A stretch of DNA of 64,000 bases from Martelella radicis. Lineage in GTDB: Bacteria; Pseudomonadota; Alphaproteobacteria; Rhizobiales; Rhizobiaceae. The translations under genes were made by a program, and so were the position numbers. The stretch lies in the NCBI RefSeq assembly GCF_014196625.1, contig NZ_JACIDZ010000012.1, positions 119,581-183,580 of the forward strand. Reading direction: 5' to 3'. Below the pieces are notes generated by a model, which saw only the letters and a program-made list of their open reading frames with translations, made no database searches and was not told where the DNA came from. Below are positions 1 to 6,949 of the stretch, piece after piece (position 1 is the first letter of the stretch; each line of letters begins with the position of its first letter).

Positions 1-465
1 CAGATCGGTCGCTTCCTCTTCCGTCAGTTCGGCCGTCAGCCGGCCTTCCGCGGCGAGCGCCCGCACGGCGGCCGCGCATCCGTGGCGAACCGCCCGCATC
101 CGGTCGTCCCAGGCATTGGCTGCCTCCTGGTCATTGTCGCGCATGGAACGCAGCGCGACCGATATGCCGTGAATTTCGGGGATATAGCCGGTCCATGCCT
201 CGATGAAGGCATTGAGGCGCTCCAGCCCCGAGCCTGCCGAGCGGCTGGGCGCGAGCCGCTCGTCGACATTCTTCACGCGGTCGATGTGGCGTGTTGTTGC
301 CACCAGGAGATCCGCCCGATTGGGAAAATGCAGATAAAGCGCCTGGCGGCTGATGCCGACCGCCTTGGCGATATCGGACATGCGCACGGCCTTGTCTCCG
401 GATTCCAGCAGCTGCCAGGTGGTTTCGAGGATTCGTGATTTGGTATCGTTTTGATGACTTGACAT
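1..465 (-). CDS. TetR family transcriptional regulator (3' end beyond window)
   Basis: The gene reads leftward off the window edge; 155 codons are visible. The N-terminus carries a typical TetR helix-turn-helix, with the recognition region around residues 23-45 (SDIAKAVGISRQALYLHFPN). The rest is the start of the all-helical ligand/dimer domain. TetR proteins are usually ligand-responsive repressors. The gene is divergent from the NmrA-like reductase at 552, and the shared 86-bp gap holds three related inverted repeats, one of which covers this gene's own ATG. Autorepression and repression of the neighbour are therefore likely. The ligand is unknown. Confidence 0.9.
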   Translation of the reverse strand, partial: MSSHQNDTKSRILETTWQLLESGDKAVRMSDIAKAVGISRQALYLHFPNRADLLVATTRHIDRVKNVDERLAPSRSAGSGLERLNAFIEAWTGYIPEIHGISVALRSMRDNDQEAANAWDDRMRAVRHGCAAAVRALAAEGRLTAELTEEEATDL

Positions 466-515
466 GACGTCAAGATATCGCTTATTGACACCATGTCAAC
501 TTTACACGGTGTCAA
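459..515. promoter_or_regulatory. Triple inverted-repeat operator array for the adjacent TetR protein
   Basis: Three related 15-bp inverted repeats lie at 459-473 (TTGACATGACGTCAA), 485-499 (TTGACACCATGTCAA) and 501-515 (TTTACACGGTGTCAA). The shared half-site is TTGAC(A). They sit between the divergent TetR and NmrA-like genes; the first overlaps the TetR start codon. Sites 2 and 3 are 16 bp apart start to start. This is the expected place for an autoregulating TetR dimer, but binding is inferred. Confidence 0.65.
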
Positions 516-551
516 GTTATCGGTTTGCACCCATCACGAAGGAGAATCGCA

Positions 552-1181
552 ATGAAAGTCATCATATTCGGAGCCACCGGCAGCATCGGGCGTCTCGCCG
601 TAGAAGAAATGCTCAAGGCCGGCCACGCGGTCACGGCCTTTGCCCGCCACCCGGAAAAGCTGAAGCTCGCCCACCCAGACCTCAAGCGTGTGGCGGGCGA
701 TGCGCTCAAGGCCGAAGATGTGCTCGAGGCGGTGGCCGGCCATGACGCGGTCGTCATTACGCTGGGCGCTGGTACGGCGCGCAAGGGCGTCATCCGCTCG
801 CAAGGCACATTGAATGTCATCCGCGCCATGCAGGCCCACGGCGTGCGGCGCCTGATCTGCCAGTCGACGCTGGGCGCGCGCGAGAGCTGGCCGAACCTGA
901 ATTTCTGGTGGAAGCGGGTGATGTTCGGGGCGTTCCTGACGGAGGTGTTCCGCGATCATGAATTGCAGGAACAACTGGTGGAGGCGAGCGGACTCGACTG
1001 GACGATCGTGCGCCCCGCCGCCTTCACCGACAGGAAGACGCGCCGTCCGGTGATCGAGGACGTGTCGCCGGCGGCGCGCGGGCTGGACCTCAAGATCGCC
1101 CGGGCTGATCTTGCGCGTTTCCTCTCCCGCCAGGTCAGCGAGCGCACCTATCTGGGCCGCGCCGTCGGTCTGTCGAGCTGA
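552..1181 (+). CDS. NAD(P)-binding NmrA/SDR-like protein
   Basis: 209 aa. A Rossmann dinucleotide-binding loop GATGSIG lies at residues 7-13. The protein has the length and layout of atypical short-chain dehydrogenases of the NmrA/NAD(P)H-binding family (TIGR03649/YwnB-like). No Tyr-x-x-x-Lys catalytic pair is obvious, so it may be a redox sensor or a reductase; the substrate is unknown. ATG 552 is chosen over an upstream in-frame start because GAAGGAG lies just before it. The gene is divergent from TetR and downstream of the operator array. A small membrane protein follows after 14 bp, probably in the same operon. Confidence 0.8.
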   Translation: MKVIIFGATGSIGRLAVEEMLKAGHAVTAFARHPEKLKLAHPDLKRVAGDALKAEDVLEAVAGHDAVVITLGAGTARKGVIRSQGTLNVIRAMQAHGVRRLICQSTLGARESWPNLNFWWKRVMFGAFLTEVFRDHELQEQLVEASGLDWTIVRPAAFTDRKTRRPVIEDVSPAARGLDLKIARADLARFLSRQVSERTYLGRAVGLSS

Positions 1182-1195
1182 AGGAGGCGCAAACA

Positions 1196-1666
1196 ATGAC
1201 GTTACTGCTTCTGACGGCCGGCCTTGCGATGGCGCTTCTGGCCGGTGTTCTTCTCAGCTTCTCCGATTTCGTCATGCGCGGGCTTGCCGAGGCGCCGGGA
1301 AATGCCGGCGCGGCCGGTATGGTCGGGCTGAACCGCACAGTCTATCGATCGGTCTTCATGGTTCTGTTCATCGGCTTCCTGCCGGGCGCGGCAGTGCTTG
1401 TCCTGCTGTCTGTCCTGCTGATCGAGGGGCCGGCGCTCATTCTGGTCCTGGCCGGCGCGCTCGTCTTCTATCTCGGCGTCTTCGCGGTCACCGGATTTGG
1501 CAATGTGCCGATGAACAAGCGGCTTGGGCGAATGTCTTCCCGGGCGGATCAGACAGCCGTCTACTGGCCGCATTATGTCCGGCGCTGGACCCGGCTGAAC
1601 CATGTGAGAACACTCGCCGCAACCCTCACCGCAATGGCCTGGCTGATCGCGGCCAACACGCTCTGA
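1196..1666 (+). CDS. DUF1772/anthrone oxygenase-like membrane protein
   Basis: 156 aa with about four hydrophobic segments (roughly residues 3-27, 50-70, 74-100 and 138-155). The polar stretch GNVPMNKRL after the third segment is typical of the DUF1772 (anthrone oxygenase-like) family. It is an inner-membrane protein whose bacterial role is not established. A strong AAGGAGG ribosome site ends 8 bp before the ATG. It follows the NmrA-like gene by 14 bp, so the two are probably cotranscribed and controlled by the TetR repressor. Confidence 0.75.
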   Translation: MTLLLLTAGLAMALLAGVLLSFSDFVMRGLAEAPGNAGAAGMVGLNRTVYRSVFMVLFIGFLPGAAVLVLLSVLLIEGPALILVLAGALVFYLGVFAVTGFGNVPMNKRLGRMSSRADQTAVYWPHYVRRWTRLNHVRTLAATLTAMAWLIAANTL

Positions 1667-1777
1667 ATGGCAGGCGGGGCCAGTCGGTGCTTGTGCAAAA
1701 GACGGGCATTGGCGGGTCTTGCCGATCGCCGATGCCCGAGCTTGCCTGATGATTGTGATCTTCCGGTTGCTGCCGGT

Positions 1778-2398
1778 TCAGGAAGCGGGGCGAACCGCCG
1801 CGGCCTTTCTTGCAGCCCGGAGACCCGCTCCGCGCAACGGAGAGACGGCGAGGCGATAGCCGAGCAGAAAGGCAAGCGGGGAGAGGAGCGCGAACAGGAA
1901 CTTCTGCAGCGCGATCGGCGGGCCCGCAATGTAGAGATGGTCGCGATAGGCATTGAGCTTGAGCGCGGTCGTCAAAAGCTTTGGATCGCCGTTTTTCGAG
2001 AAATAATGGGGCTTTTCCGCCGTCAGCCTTGCGAGGTCGATGAAGAAGCGCTGGTGCTGCTGCGCATTGGTGAAGGTTACGGTCGCTTCGGTTTCTCCGT
2101 CATGGGCGTTTCTGAAGAAATGCGCCTGTCCCGCGTGCACGGTCGCGCTTTGCCCGGCGTCAACGAAATGCTCTTCGCCGTCGATCGAGACCATCAGCCG
2201 GCCGCGCCGGACGGTGAAGATTTCGTCGGTCTTGGGGTGAATATGCGGGATGGCATTGCCGCCGCCCGAGCCGCCTGCGCCGAGAATGACATCGAAGCGC
2301 GTCGATGCGCCCCCATCATGGGGGTGGGTGAAAATGAAGGTCTCGCTGTCGAAGGGATTTGTGATGCGCGTTTGCGCCGGCACGATCTGGCCGCTCAT
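1778..2398 (-). CDS. Cupin-domain protein with C-terminal hydrophobic segment
   Basis: 206 aa from ATG 2398, which follows a CCGGAG-like site; an in-frame extension further upstream lacks support. The cupin core has motif 1 with probable metal ligands at about H52, H54 and E59 (PHIHPKTDE) and a second-motif His near 93 (GQAHFF). After the barrel, residues about 160-190 form a hydrophobic helix, so it may be membrane-attached. The substrate is unknown. It is divergent from the LysR regulator at 2538, which probably controls it. Confidence 0.8.
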   Translation of the reverse strand: MSGQIVPAQTRITNPFDSETFIFTHPHDGGASTRFDVILGAGGSGGGNAIPHIHPKTDEIFTVRRGRLMVSIDGEEHFVDAGQSATVHAGQAHFFRNAHDGETEATVTFTNAQQHQRFFIDLARLTAEKPHYFSKNGDPKLLTTALKLNAYRDHLYIAGPPIALQKFLFALLSPLAFLLGYRLAVSPLRGAGLRAARKAAAVRPAS

Positions 2399-2488
2399 GG
2401 TGTTCGCTCCGGATAAGGTTGAAAATGTCGAATGCTCAGCTTCAGATTGCCGCAGCCTCCTGAAAAGGCGTATAGAACTGGCGAAGGC

Positions 2489-2504
2489 ACGGTTCAAACA
2501 CCGT
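2489..2504. promoter_or_regulatory. Possible LysR-type operator
   Basis: The inverted repeat ACGGT-N6-ACCGT lies in the 139-bp gap between the divergent cupin and LysR genes, about 34 bp before the LysR start. LysR regulators commonly bind such interrupted dyads in divergent promoters. Position is the only support. Confidence 0.35.
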
Positions 2505-2537
2505 TCCTGCAATGTCGTTCACCGTTTTTGCAGAACC

Positions 2538-3440
2538 ATGGCCGCTTCTATCGATTTTGACGATCTGCGCTTCTTGCTCGCCGTTGCCGAGAGCGGGTCG
2601 ACGCTCGCCGCCGCGCGCCGTCTCGGAGTCAGCCAGAGCACGGTCGCCCGCCGGATCGCCGCGCTCGAGGCTTCGCTCGGGCGGCAGCTTTTCGACAAGC
2701 GTCGCGACGGCTACCGGCTGACCGCCGACGGCGAGAGCCTTCGCCCGGAGGCGGAGGCCGTCGAGACGGCGATGCGCGCCTTCGCGCTCGCGGCCGACGG
2801 GCTTTCGCGGGCTGTCGGCGGGACAGTACGCTTCACCACCAACGAGGTCATGGCCGGTCTCTTCGTGCCGGAGCTTGTAAGCCGGCTCAAGGCCCGGCAT
2901 CCGGGCATCGGACTTGAGGTCGATGTGACGCCTGTGCTGCGGGATCTTGGCGCCGGGGAGGCCGATATTGCCTTGCGCGCGGCCCCGCCGCCGCAACAGG
3001 CGGGGTTGGTCGGCGTCAGGCTTGCCGAGGATCACTGGAGCCTCTATTGCGCCAGGACTTATGCAGAACGGCATGGAGCGCCCTCAAATGTGGAGGAACT
3101 CTCCCGTCACTGCCTGATCGGTCTTGTGCCGGACGGAAGGCACGACGTCGCGGTTGCCTGGGCGGAGCGGCATTTTCCGCCGGGCAATGTCGTCGTTCGC
3201 CAGAACTCCATTCCCTCGGCTTTCGCTTCCATCGCAAGCGGCATCGGAGTCGGATTCTATTCGGACATTCTGGCGCTCGGGCGCGACGACATCGTATTGT
3301 GCTTTCGCCCGGACATCCCGCCATCGGCCGAAGTCTGGCTTCTCACTCACGAGCGTCTCAGGCACGCGCCGCGCATTCGTGCGGTCATGGAGGAGACGAA
3401 GGCTTTGGTGGCGGGGCGGATACGCGCAAACGGGCAGTAG
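2538..3440 (+). CDS. LysR family transcriptional regulator
   Basis: 300 aa from ATG 2538. An N-terminal winged HTH occupies about residues 5-64 (DDLRFLLAVAESGSTLAAARRL and SQSTVARRIAALE), followed by a periplasmic-binding-like effector domain (about 90-290). The coding frame stays open upstream, but the family start is at MAASIDFDD. LysR proteins usually regulate a divergent neighbour in response to a small molecule, here the cupin gene at 1778-2398. Nothing in the sequence identifies the effector. Confidence 0.9.
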   Translation: MAASIDFDDLRFLLAVAESGSTLAAARRLGVSQSTVARRIAALEASLGRQLFDKRRDGYRLTADGESLRPEAEAVETAMRAFALAADGLSRAVGGTVRFTTNEVMAGLFVPELVSRLKARHPGIGLEVDVTPVLRDLGAGEADIALRAAPPPQQAGLVGVRLAEDHWSLYCARTYAERHGAPSNVEELSRHCLIGLVPDGRHDVAVAWAERHFPPGNVVVRQNSIPSAFASIASGIGVGFYSDILALGRDDIVLCFRPDIPPSAEVWLLTHERLRHAPRIRAVMEETKALVAGRIRANGQ

Positions 3441-3522
3441 TTGCAGCCGGCGGGGGGCAAACGGAGAGCATTCGCCCTTGCCTGCGCCCTTCGTCTCCGG
3501 TCGCCGATGCTTCAGCCTGCCG

Positions 3523-4149
3523 TCAGGCTTCGATCGCGGTGCGCAGATCGATGAGCTCGACGCCGGCCTCGCTCATTTCGGCAAGCGCCTCTTCGACGCC
3601 GTCCTCGCTGATGCCGCGGCAGCCTTCGAGAATCACGCGGACGGTCACGCCGGGCAGCATTTCGCGCGCGTCGAGCGCGGTAAACCGGACGCAGAAGTCG
3701 AGCGCAAGCCCCGCAATGTCGAGCGTCGTGACGCCCTTCTGCTTCAGATAGTCGGCAAGCCCGGTGACGGCATGATGTTCATTGTCGCGGAAAGCCGAAT
3801 AGGAATCGATCTGCGGATCCTGCCCCTTGCGCTGAATGTAATCGACGGCGGCGATGTCGAGATCGGGGTGGAATTCGGCGTCCTGCGTTTCCTGCACGCA
3901 GTGGTCCGGCCACATCACTTGCGGTTTGCCGTCAAGCTCGCCCATATCGAAGGGATCCTTGCCGGGATGGACCGAGGCAAACGAGCCATGACCTTCCGGG
4001 TGCCAGTCCTGTGATGCGGCAATGACGTCGTAGTCACCTTCGGCAATCAGCCTGTTGGCGATCGGCACGACCGCATCGCCATCGGCGACGGCAAGGTTGC
4101 CGCCGGGGCAAAACCCATTCTGGATGTCGACAAGCAGGAGGGCTTTCAT
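3523..4149 (-). CDS. pncA: Nicotinamidase
   Basis: 208 aa. It hydrolyses nicotinamide to nicotinate in cytoplasmic NAD salvage and may act on pyrazinamide. The isochorismatase-fold triad is visible as D8 (LLVDIQ), K108 (RKG) and the nucleophile C153 (ALDFCVRFTALDA). Metal ligands are consistent with D48, H50 and H83 (SQDWH, WPDHC). Length matches the family. It is monocistronic here, convergent with LysR and followed on the same strand by the cyclic-di-GMP gene. Confidence 0.95.
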   Translation of the reverse strand: MKALLLVDIQNGFCPGGNLAVADGDAVVPIANRLIAEGDYDVIAASQDWHPEGHGSFASVHPGKDPFDMGELDGKPQVMWPDHCVQETQDAEFHPDLDIAAVDYIQRKGQDPQIDSYSAFRDNEHHAVTGLADYLKQKGVTTLDIAGLALDFCVRFTALDAREMLPGVTVRVILEGCRGISEDGVEEALAEMSEAGVELIDLRTAIEA

Positions 4150-4202
4150 GTTTTTGCTCCGAGTTCGAGCAATCGCAAAGGCGGGAGGTGCCCGCGACCG
4201 GC

Positions 4203-6500
4203 TCAGGGGTTCAGGTAGTAGGAAGCCGGCTGCGGAGGGCTGAAAAGGAAACCTTGAAGGCCTTCGCAGCCCTGATTGCGCAACCATGCTTCCTGTTCGC
4301 GCGTCTCGACGCCTTCAGCTATGATCGATATGCCGAGATGGTGGGCCATGGTGATGATCAACTCCACCAGCGATGTATCGCTGCTGTCATGCGGCACACC
4401 GGCAATGAAGGTCTTGTCAATCTTGAGTTCGTTCAACGGAAACTGCTTGAGATAGACAAGGGCCGAATAGCCGGTGCCGAAATCATCGATCGACAAACGG
4501 ATGTTGAGCGCCCTGATTTTCCTGAGCTGCGAAAGCGCCAGGTCGAAATTGGCGATCATGAGGCTTTCCGTCATTTCCAGCGTCAGCCGTTCGGGCTCGA
4601 ATTGGTATTGATCGAGCAGCAGCGCAAGGTCGTCGACGAATTTTTCGCGCAGGAACTGGCGAACCGATACGTTCACGGCCAGATGCAGGTCGGGGTTGCG
4701 GGCAAGCATCCTGCAGGCCTCCTCCAGAACCCAGGCGCCGATGGGCACGATCAGTCCCGTTGCCTCGGCGACATGGATGAAGCTGCCGGGACCGATGATG
4801 CCGCGCTCGGGATGATCAAGCCGCAGCAGCGCCTCGAAATGCCGTCCCGGCGCGCCCTCGATGATCTTTGGCTGGAGAAACAGCCTGAGGCCGCCGTTCT
4901 GCAGGGCCTTCTCCAGCGCGGTCTCGACATCGAACCGGGCAACGAGATCCTCCACCATTTCGGCGTGAAACCAGGTGATGCTGCCGCGACCGCGCGATTT
5001 GGCGTTGTGCATGGCCAGATCGGCGCGGCGCAATTCCTCATCCGCGCCTTCCGAGGAGGGGCTGACCAGAACCGCTCCGGCGCTGGCGCTTGGCGTGAGC
5101 TGGTTGCCGTTGATGAAGGCCTGGCGCGAAAGGCAGGCGTGCAGGTCCTCGATTTTCGCGTGCGCGGCGGCGCGTGCCTTGTCTTCCTCGCCTCCAAGCG
5201 CCGTCAGGAACACGACGAATTCGTCGCTGGACAGGCGTGCCGTGAAGGATCCGGCATCGATGTTGTCGCTCAGCCGGCGGCTGGTGGTTTTCAGCAGCGC
5301 GTCGCCGATATTGTGCCCGAAAATCGAGTTCACGGCGGCGAAACTGTCGAGGTCGAAGATCGCGATCGCCATATGTTGGCGGTTGACCCTGTGGGTCGCG
5401 AGGAAGCCGAGAAGCACTTCCTGTGCCTTGGCCCGATTGGCCAGCTTCGTCAGAGGATCGTAATAGGCAAGCGCCTCGATCCTGGCTTCCGTGCGCCTTC
5501 GCTCGGTGACGTCGCGCCAGACGCTGACCGAGCCGAGACGTTCGCCGCGCGCGTCGATCACCGGCGCCTTGATCATTTCCAGCGTGTACTTGCGTCCCGC
5601 GGGATTTGTGACCTCACCCTGATTGATTAGCTTGCCCTGGTTGTTCACGTCGGAGAAGACCTGCTGCATCAACAGCGCGTCTGTGCTCTTGCCAAAAATC
5701 TCCCGATCCGTCTTGCCGACGATCAGCTCGGCCGGCATGCCGACAAACTCGGCGGCGGCCTGGTTGCAGGCCTCCAGCGTGCCGTCAGGTCGCTTGAAAT
5801 AGATCTGGTCGGGAATCGCATCGATCACGACGCGCAGGAGAAGGTGCTGTCGGCCGAGCGCGCGCACCAGCTTGCGCCCGCGAATGAGGACAATGGCGAG
5901 AATGATGACGATGCTCAGCAGAACCGCAATCGCGGAAATGAGCGTCAGGTTCAAGAGACCGTCGGTCGCCTTGAGTTCGGCCGATGTCTGACGAACGGCG
6001 TCTTCCAGATTGGATGAATAGGCGGCCAGCGGCTCGTCGCCCATGTGCAGGTTTTCGGCCTCCGCGATTACCGAGAAAAGCCTGGTCTTCTGCTGGAAAA
6101 TGATAGGCCAGGAGAATATCCGGACCGTGTGGATGGACCCGTCCTTGAAGCGGTGGGGGAACAGGAAATAGCGCTGTTCGCCGTCGCGCGCATTCTCCAT
6201 CTGTCGCTTGATCTTGTCTTCGGACATCTGGTTGAGATCGTGCACGAACAGTTCCCTGAACTCGGTGGAAGTCCAGCCGTAAAGGGATTGCGCGGCGTGA
6301 TTGGCAGCAAGGATCTTGCCGTCGGCCGGCTCGATCAGCAGCATTGCGACGGGGCTGCCCTCGAAAAAGTCGGGAAGGCGGATGAGCGGGACCTGAGCCC
6401 TGAGTTGCGCGGTAGCGACGGCCATGAACATGAAGACCGCCAGGAAAACGCCGGCCAAACGGCGTTCGTATCGTTGCGCCTTTCTCATTGCCATCTGCAT
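4203..6500 (-). CDS. Membrane PAS-PAS-GGDEF(degenerate)-EAL cyclic-di-GMP phosphodiesterase
   Basis: 765 aa. Order: membrane segment (about 14-34), PAS (about 46-150), second membrane segment (about 182-207), PAS (about 225-335), GGDEF domain (about 342-505), EAL domain (about 520-760). The diguanylate cyclase signature is SSDEF (424-428) instead of GGDEF, and no RxxD inhibitory site precedes it, so synthesis is unlikely. The EAL domain looks complete: EALLR at 556, EMTES, IDDFGTGYS, KID and AEGVE. The most likely role is a sensor-linked phosphodiesterase lowering cyclic-di-GMP, with the GGDEF part as a possible GTP sensor. Start codon among 6500, 6494 and 6488 is uncertain. Confidence 0.9.
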   Translation of the reverse strand: MQMAMRKAQRYERRLAGVFLAVFMFMAVATAQLRAQVPLIRLPDFFEGSPVAMLLIEPADGKILAANHAAQSLYGWTSTEFRELFVHDLNQMSEDKIKRQMENARDGEQRYFLFPHRFKDGSIHTVRIFSWPIIFQQKTRLFSVIAEAENLHMGDEPLAAYSSNLEDAVRQTSAELKATDGLLNLTLISAIAVLLSIVIILAIVLIRGRKLVRALGRQHLLLRVVIDAIPDQIYFKRPDGTLEACNQAAAEFVGMPAELIVGKTDREIFGKSTDALLMQQVFSDVNNQGKLINQGEVTNPAGRKYTLEMIKAPVIDARGERLGSVSVWRDVTERRRTEARIEALAYYDPLTKLANRAKAQEVLLGFLATHRVNRQHMAIAIFDLDSFAAVNSIFGHNIGDALLKTTSRRLSDNIDAGSFTARLSSDEFVVFLTALGGEEDKARAAAHAKIEDLHACLSRQAFINGNQLTPSASAGAVLVSPSSEGADEELRRADLAMHNAKSRGRGSITWFHAEMVEDLVARFDVETALEKALQNGGLRLFLQPKIIEGAPGRHFEALLRLDHPERGIIGPGSFIHVAEATGLIVPIGAWVLEEACRMLARNPDLHLAVNVSVRQFLREKFVDDLALLLDQYQFEPERLTLEMTESLMIANFDLALSQLRKIRALNIRLSIDDFGTGYSALVYLKQFPLNELKIDKTFIAGVPHDSSDTSLVELIITMAHHLGISIIAEGVETREQEAWLRNQGCEGLQGFLFSPPQPASYYLNP

Positions 6501-6579
6501 GTTACGGGGAGGCCCTGTGAATCGAGATGAAACGTGTACCCAATAAAACCTATGAGCGAATAAACGGAATACGATTAGT

Positions 6580-6593
6580 GTGTAAGCTTACAC
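6580..6593. promoter_or_regulatory. 14-bp perfect palindrome upstream of the GGDEF/EAL gene
   Basis: GTGTAAGCTTACAC is a perfect dyad 79 bp upstream of the minus-strand start at 6500, inside the AT-rich promoter-like stretch. It has the size of a dimeric repressor or activator site. The cognate regulator is unknown and is not adjacent. Confidence 0.4.
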
Positions 6594-6904
6594 TAAATAA
6601 CGGCAGGTTAAATAAATAAAAAAATCTTCCCGGACCTTGCATTGTGCAGTGCAAAAGGCAAGGGGGGAAGAGCATTGATCTAACACTGGGATACACGAAC
6701 GAGCGCGTTGCAGGCGTCTCAGATCGCGACGGGCGCCTGTTTTGGCCGAGGCGGTGTCTGGATGTGAGCTTGGGGTGGCTAGATAGGGTCGGGGCTGCCG
6801 TGCGATAGCCCCTGGATTGGCGCCAAGGTGTCGCCGCCGAGGAGGCTGTTCGCCGAACGGCAAACCTAGTCATGGCATTCCTTTTCGAACTGCGGGAGCC
6901 CGTC

Positions 6905-6924
6905 TGCCGGCCCAGCGGCCGGCA
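6905..6924 (-). terminator. Hairpin downstream of the helicase gene
   Basis: TGCCGGCC-CAGC-GGCCGGCA forms an 8-bp GC-rich stem 26 bp beyond the helicase stop. It lacks a U-tract, so it may be a weak terminator or an mRNA 3'-end stabiliser. Confidence 0.4.
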
Positions 6925-6949
6925 CCCGCGCGAAGAGGGGCGGCAACGG

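Larger units (their letters stand above)
6501..6949. other. Intergenic region without a convincing gene
   Basis: The 449 bp between the PAS-GGDEF-EAL gene and the helicase gene contain an AT-rich stretch (about 6535-6640) and no frame with a credible start or protein-like composition. It holds the palindrome at 6580-6593, an imperfect dyad at 6637-6654 (TTGCATTG..CAGTGCAA) and the hairpin at 6905-6924. Confidence 0.6.

Noticed and set aside
6588..6863. Small minus-strand frame between the GGDEF/EAL gene and the helicase
   Set aside because: Pro/Arg-rich low-complexity product, no ribosome site, and it crosses the palindromic and hairpin region.
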